Shown here piece after piece: positions 58,926 through 64,000 of a stretch of DNA of 64,000 nt. Each line of letters begins with the position of its first letter. Positions within the stretch are counted from its first letter, which is position 1. This DNA comes from Adineta vaga (taxonomy: Eukaryota; Rotifera). A model generated the notes under the pieces. The model was not told the DNA's origin. It saw only the letters and a list, made by a program, of their open reading frames with translations, and made no database searches. The stretch spans positions 10,106,001 through 10,170,000 of the forward strand of contig CP075496.1 in assembly GCA_021613535.1 (NCBI GenBank), read 5' to 3'. The position numbers and the translations under genes are program-made.

Positions 58926-59794
58926 ATGAACTTTTCGGAAAATGTGAACATATATTGATGACTTTTTGTTCTAGTATTTACGTGTTTATAATAATAAGAT
59001 TATAGTGTGACTATATTTTTAAAGAAAATTAAATGAAGAGATTTTCTACTCAAAGATGCCAAGTATAATCTGACAAGAGCATTTCAATTATTGAGAATAA
59101 ATATTTAAAAAACTGTTAAAGTTGATATGCAAGTACACAATGAAATGTAGTGAATTTTATGAAAAAAACTGGATTTTAATAGTAAATTTTGAAGAAAAAG
59201 AATTGAGATGTTTTTCGAGTAATCAACAAATGATTTATATCTTCATTTAAATGAACATTTGCATGTTTAATGACCTACTGAAATATTTCCTGATGATTTT
59301 AATGAAATATGTAATACCTACAAGCATCAGTAAATGTCATGTCATGCGTTGTATTATGATATAGATATGACTTTAATATTAATTTATATAGTCTTAATGT
59401 TTTAATTAACTTAAAATCATGGGAAAAAACCCGTTGACATCACTTCTCTAGAGGTTACTAATACAAAATAAGAATCAGCAGTCACGCAGAAATGAAATAG
59501 TAACCTAGATGTTGAAGAATGCATGATTAACAATAAACATATATCTCTTTCTGATTCGATGCATAAAATTGATAGAAAATATCGTCTAGCGTTATTCATC
59601 ACTTTAACAATTACTAATCTTTACGAGTGAAAAGAATGCTTCGTTGATTTATATTGATAGTAAAAAGAAAACCAAAGGCTTTTTTTCTGCATAATCTTCT
59701 TCATAGACATTAAAATCAATTTCGACTGAAATGTCTGTTTTACAAAATATCCAACAGGCAAATAAAAAGAAAGAAAATATGTATATTAGTGAAA
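58926..59794. other. convergent intergenic region
   Basis: Between the 3' ends of the fourth GPCR (+) and the LamG gene (-). No feature recognised. Confidence 0.45.
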
Positions 59795-61784
59795 TCAATG
59801 AGCAGTATATAGAGTACAAACATCATCAATTGTCAGTTCACGATTGAAAATACGCCAATCATCAATTGAACCGAGGAATGGACCAGGTGCACTAATGAAT
59901 CCTTTCGAACATTCTGTACAACCAGATAAACAATTACCCAATGTAAAATAATTTGGTGTTGTTTCACTTGCTAAGAATGTTGAAGCAGGAGATGTACTCA
60001 CTAATATATTATTAATATATAGTTTCAGTCCACCCGTTGAGCTCCATGTTTGAACAACAAATATCCATGATGATGTGCTCGCTGGATTAGGATCAATAGC
60101 TGATACTAATACATTATTACTTGTTAAAACTTGAGCAACAATCGATCCATTGGAAGAAAATCCCAATAATGGAAAACATGTTGAGCCTGTACCTGATGCA
60201 GACGTTGATAGATGAACTAATGTACCGACCAAACTTTGTGGTCGAATCCAGAATACGATTGAAAATGGTTGATTACTAATACCAAATGAAGTGAAACCCC
60301 ATGTTTGAAAATATGACTGTGATGTACCACTTAATGATATTGCTTGGTTTTTATAACCATTAATAATTGATGTTGTTGAAAATGTATTCAGGACTTTATT
60401 AGGTCCTGAATCAATATATGGAGCAGATGTACGATCAAATTTGAAATAAGCAGCTAGCGTTGCTTGTTCAAGTATTTCACATGACGATTTTGCTCGTCCA
60501 GAAATTTTTATTTCATCCATATAACCCTAAATAAGACGTCGTTTGAATACAAAATTGAAATATTATTTTCAGTATAATTACTTGAAAAAAATTGTCTGGA
60601 TAGTTTACCCCTGCATTGGTACCAATAGTAAAGTCGCCCGATGAAACTAGTAATGCACTCTGTGAAGTTTGTTTTCCATTGATAAATCCATTCAGATAGA
60701 TAGTTTGTAATTTTGTTGTTATATCAAAAACAAATGCAACATGCATCCATTGATCAAATGAAATATATGTTCCACCTTGTATATCATCATAATAGAAACC
60801 AAAGTAAAGATTTCTATTACGAATATTAATATGTAAACAATGATCGACGATTAGTGATGGACATGAACCAACTATACTAAGATCGTAAGTACGTTGATAT
60901 CCAGTTGGTTTAATCCATGCTTCGATTGTAAAACTAACCTCATTTAATGGTATATGTGGAGTATAAATTGCTTGTTGAGTAGAAGCATTAAAGTAAACTG
61001 CTTGGCCAATAAAACCAGTAGTAAAAGTTGGAAGATTTGTAGATGTTCTTCCATTATAAACACCTGTTTTGTCAGTAAATATTCCCTCAAAAGACCATTG
61101 AGCAAGAATACTTGAATCATCTATCCATGATTGATTGAGACACGATGGACCACAGATAAGAGGTGTCGTTGTAACTAAGAAATGAAAAATAAAAGATATG
61201 AGATTATTCGCGTTATAATTAATCATTCTATAGTAAACTGTTCATTATAGATAGTAGAAATTTACTAACATGGAGTAGTGGATGGATAAGTTATTGTTGG
61301 GACAGTAATATCCATATAGGTATCATTTGCTATATAAATATAATAAATAATTTTGAAAGGAAATTAAATTAAATAAAAAAAACTAACTTGTATTGGCTAC
61401 TACTAGTATAAAATCTCGCTTTCGAAGCATAAGAGCTGCAAGGGCAGCAGCAAGAAGACCAAGAGCCGTTAGAAGAAGACATAATAATGGCCAAGGAAGG
61501 AATAAACATTTACGGTGTCTATATAGAAAAGAAATTTGAGTTTTTTCATAGGAAATTCATCGACAAGGAAAAATATATCGAATCTATATGTAATGAATTC
61601 ATCATCGATTAATTTTACCTTCGACGGTTTTTTCTCTCGTTTTTTTCTATTTTTTCGTCGTTGTGTGTTTGTTCAAGTGCCATTACTTCGATGTTAACAG
61701 GCACTGCAATATCATCCTACAAGATAAAATTTATTGATTAAAAATAATCTATCGTTTAGAACTTACAACAATTCCCTTATCCAT
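59795..61784 (-). CDS. type II membrane protein with two LamG-type domains
   Basis: About six exons, from 61784 (MDKGIV, then DDIAVPVNIE) to 59795. A basic cytoplasmic tail (KNERKNRRRHRK) precedes a transmembrane helix (CLLLTALGLLAAALAALML). A short Thr/Pro linker (TITYPSTTP) leads to two concanavalin/LamG-3-like domains. Domain 1 has ILAQWSFEGIFTDKTGVYNG, TIEAWIKP, WMHVAFVF and LYLNG-type strands. Domain 2 has LAAYFKFDRT, IVFWIRPQ, WIFVVQTW, LKLYINN and FLGSIDDWRIFNREL. The exon join near 60540-60590 is inferred. It is likely a surface adhesion or carbohydrate-binding protein; partner unknown. It shares layout with the other stalked type II proteins in the window. Confidence 0.78.
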
Positions 61785-62353
61785 GGTGTTAACTAAAAAC
61801 AAACTTATAGTATCAAACAAAGATTGATATGAAAGGAGAAATGAATGAATCGTAGATGATGAATGTTTTTCTTAGTATGTAGGTGGAATTTTATAACAAT
61901 ATTATGGATAATATATTCAAAATAGTTTGGCATCAGCTTTTGAATATCAACGCATTCATCTCTTGCTTGTTGTTGATATACTATGGTAACATTTGGTGTC
62001 GACGTTTGTACTTTATTGTTTTTCATCGAACTATTTCGAAAATTATTCAAAACAAAATAGTATTCTGCTCGAATGTCTTACAAATTTTTCTGTTACACAT
62101 TGTCGATTCTATAGATACTCAAGAAGGATACAATAATGAAGTCAACCTATCAAACATCGTCTCTAGCAAGAAGTAAAAAAACGTGTCATGCATTACATTT
62201 CACATGGTACCATGGATAACTGAAACGTTTTTATTTCACTGATGTACAATTATATAATCAGAACTCTTCTTTCATTCATAACTTTTATCAAGCAAAATTG
62301 TAAAAAAAAAAGGAAAAACTAATTTCAATAAAAATCATGCAGCAAAAACGAAA
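61785..62353. other. intergenic region
   Basis: Contains the promoter of the LamG gene and the 3' flank of the DUF4246 gene. Short frames on both strands are not convincing. Confidence 0.45.
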
Positions 62354-64000
62354 TTAGTCCGATTCTGTATGGTGTAGTTCATCTCTTGCTTCTTCACGTT
62401 CTCGTGGTGGCCATGTGCATAAAGCTCGAACGAATTCTGTTGTTCCACAATTGCCCCAACAGATCCAACCCCATCCAGTCTTTTCATCTATCATTGCTCG
62501 ACGTACACGACAACGAAACTCTTTTGCTTCATTTGCATTATCCCATGCAGATGAGATATTTAGTAACTTCAAAATATTACTTAATACAACATCAGGTAGA
62601 CGTCCATCATTCCATGCTTGAAGTGTTCCAATTATGACATCTTTCGGTGCACGAATGATAGCATCTGATTTCAATTCAATAGGCTGTTCAGGATCAACAA
62701 TGAAAAAATTAAGAAAAGTTCGACGACGACCATTATCATGAGTTAAATTTCTAATCTGTTGAAATCGATGTGGAATAGAATTGGAGAAAACAACTCCTGC
62801 ACCTGTTTTTACACACGATATGAAATGATCTGTTTCAATCTCGTCATAATACTTTTGACATGCATATTTTGGACGAAATTTCAGTGCACCACCTTCAAGT
62901 TCATCGTCCACATGAAGATAATAGACACCTACTGCAACAATATTTTCTGTATGACCTTCTGTATGCCATCGTCCTGAATATTTCATACCTAACAAGTAAA
63001 TCTATTTGTTATGGATATGTACGAAGTGTGATTATTATTTGCTTACCAGCTTTAAGATTATAACTTTGAGCTTTGACAATCACTTGTAATCGTTGTTGTT
63101 CCTTTGCATTATTTAAATTCACGATTTTAAGTTGTTCAAACATAGGTAACATTGCGTGAAAGATATGTGCAATATCACTATATGCTTTTTTAAATTCAGG
63201 TGAAACGGGAAGATGTTGAATTGGTGTTCGAATATCAACTTTACCGTCTGTATCAATGACAAATTCAGATGGTATCCATTGATATGTATCACGTATCTGT
63301 TCATGTTCAGAGAGATTATTATAATCTCCTTGATTTAAATCTCGTTTAAAGCGTGATAGTTTTCTATCAACGCCTTTTAACTCTTTCTTTCGTCGTTCAA
63401 TCCATTCATTTCGATTAAATGTTGTTTCAGGCTTATATGGTAATAGATCTGGATCAATGATATCTTCTACAGGTGATGGCGATGGATGAAAATCTTGCCG
63501 TTGATTATTTAATTCATAGAGAGTATTTAATAAACGTTGTCGATGTTTTTCAACATCTGGAATTTGTTCATGAATCCATACGGGATAAGCAAGAAATGCT
63601 TCACCACCATCTCCAAACTCTGCTAATCGATCACCATGTAAACGATAGAAATCAGGTTTTTGAATTGTTGTTTCATCAATTGTTTCATTTGGATCAATCA
63701 TCCAGTTGTCATCTACATCAAGCCACTTACATACCCAACATGATTGCATTCGCTTTGGATCATATGTATCATACATATAATCAGAACATGTATTAATCTG
63801 TACCTCTTGTTCTTTGAGCCAGACTCGAATACGTAAATCATCATCGTGATCGATCATTAAGATACGGCATGGATAATCTTCAATTTGAGGAGTATGACGA
63901 TATCGACGATTTGAACGAAGTCCTTCCAATACTTTTGCATCGATTACATGAAGTGTAATCCATTTAAACAGAAATTCAGACGGATAAAAGTACTTGAATG
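62354..64000 (-). CDS. DUF4246 Fe(II)/2-oxoglutarate-type oxygenase, 5' partial
   Basis: Partial gene cut by the right edge; the frame is open from 64000 (reading YFYPSEFLFKWITLHVIDAK before VLEGLRSN). Exons: edge-63047 and 62988-62354, joined in phase. The double-stranded beta-helix lies in the second exon: GRWHTEGHTENIVAVGVYYL gives the HxE/D metal pair, GGALKF follows, and IPHRFQQ supplies the second His. RRTFLNFFIVDP carries the co-substrate Arg. DUF4246 proteins are common in fungi and are sporadic in animals, so transfer is possible (inference). Substrate unknown. The C-terminal third (after DPEQPIELKSD) is helical and Trp-rich. Confidence 0.8.

Noticed and set aside
1-64000. CRISPR array, rRNA or obvious tRNA genes
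   Set aside because: No regularly spaced repeats and no recognisable RNA gene found by eye; a covariance-model scan would decide for tRNAs.

Overview
The window is a strongly AT-rich animal nuclear sequence with densely packed genes. Introns are very short (mostly about 45-70 bases, GT...AG) and most intergenic stretches run a few hundred bases to 3 kb. The gene set suggests a bdelloid rotifer (Adineta/Rotaria-like). It contains animal genes (calcineurin B, casein kinase 1, TRAF, ETS, a TAX1BP1/CALCOCO-like autophagy receptor, rhodopsin-class GPCRs), F-box/LRR genes that look like a lineage-specific family, an ADP-ribosyltransferase with a receiver-like N-terminus, and several genes of types more usual in fungi or bacteria (secreted lactonohydrolase, DUF1932-type dehydrogenase, DUF4246 oxygenase). 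The species is inferred; no marker gene proves it.

Layout. 1.4-3.1 kb: TRAF-like RING/MATH gene (-), with a frameshift. 5.4-6.1 kb: small Ly6-type protein and a possible 45-residue secreted peptide. 6.3-7.3 kb: NAD-binding dehydrogenase. 7.6-9.6 kb: SKICH/coiled-coil/zinc-finger gene (-), divergent from calcineurin B at 10.2-11.4 kb. 12.3-13.4 kb: intronless secreted lactonase (-). 14.3-17.4 kb: two adjacent minus-strand genes, the second an ART. 18.1-19.4 kb: choline/ethanolamine kinase-like gene with a changed catalytic motif. 19.5-20.2 kb: decayed cysteine dioxygenase. 20.6-21.5 kb: Gly/Arg-rich protein. 22.0-23.0 kb: F-box pseudogene. 24.4-26.6 kb: membrane PDZ protein. 26.9-27.3 kb: Cys-rich protein. 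29.4-30.6 kb: casein kinase 1. 31.4-32.5 kb: F-box gene. 32.7-34.1 and 36.2-36.9 kb: type II membrane proteins. 34.9-35.9 kb: first GPCR. 38.4-38.9 kb: ETS protein. 40.3-41.2 kb: secreted two-unit Ly6-like protein. 41.9-43.6 kb: MINPP1-like phosphatase with a frameshift. 46.3-48.2 kb: LRR protein and fatty-acid-hydroxylase-type enzyme. 48.7-49.1 kb: a hAT-type MITE with an exact 8-bp target duplication. 49.6-58.9 kb: three more paralogous GPCRs (one frameshifted) around a large F-box gene. 59.8-61.8 kb: membrane LamG protein. 62.4-64.0 kb: DUF4246 gene running off the right edge.

There is no operon logic, and genes on both strands look individually transcribed. Three themes recur: (1) lineage-type expansion families (GPCRs, F-box, ART, stalked type II membrane proteins); (2) candidate horizontally acquired enzymes, some intronless; (3) many small lesions. 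Two genes carry in-frame stops and three more have a single frameshift. These could be real decay or assembly indels, and reads or transcripts would separate the two.
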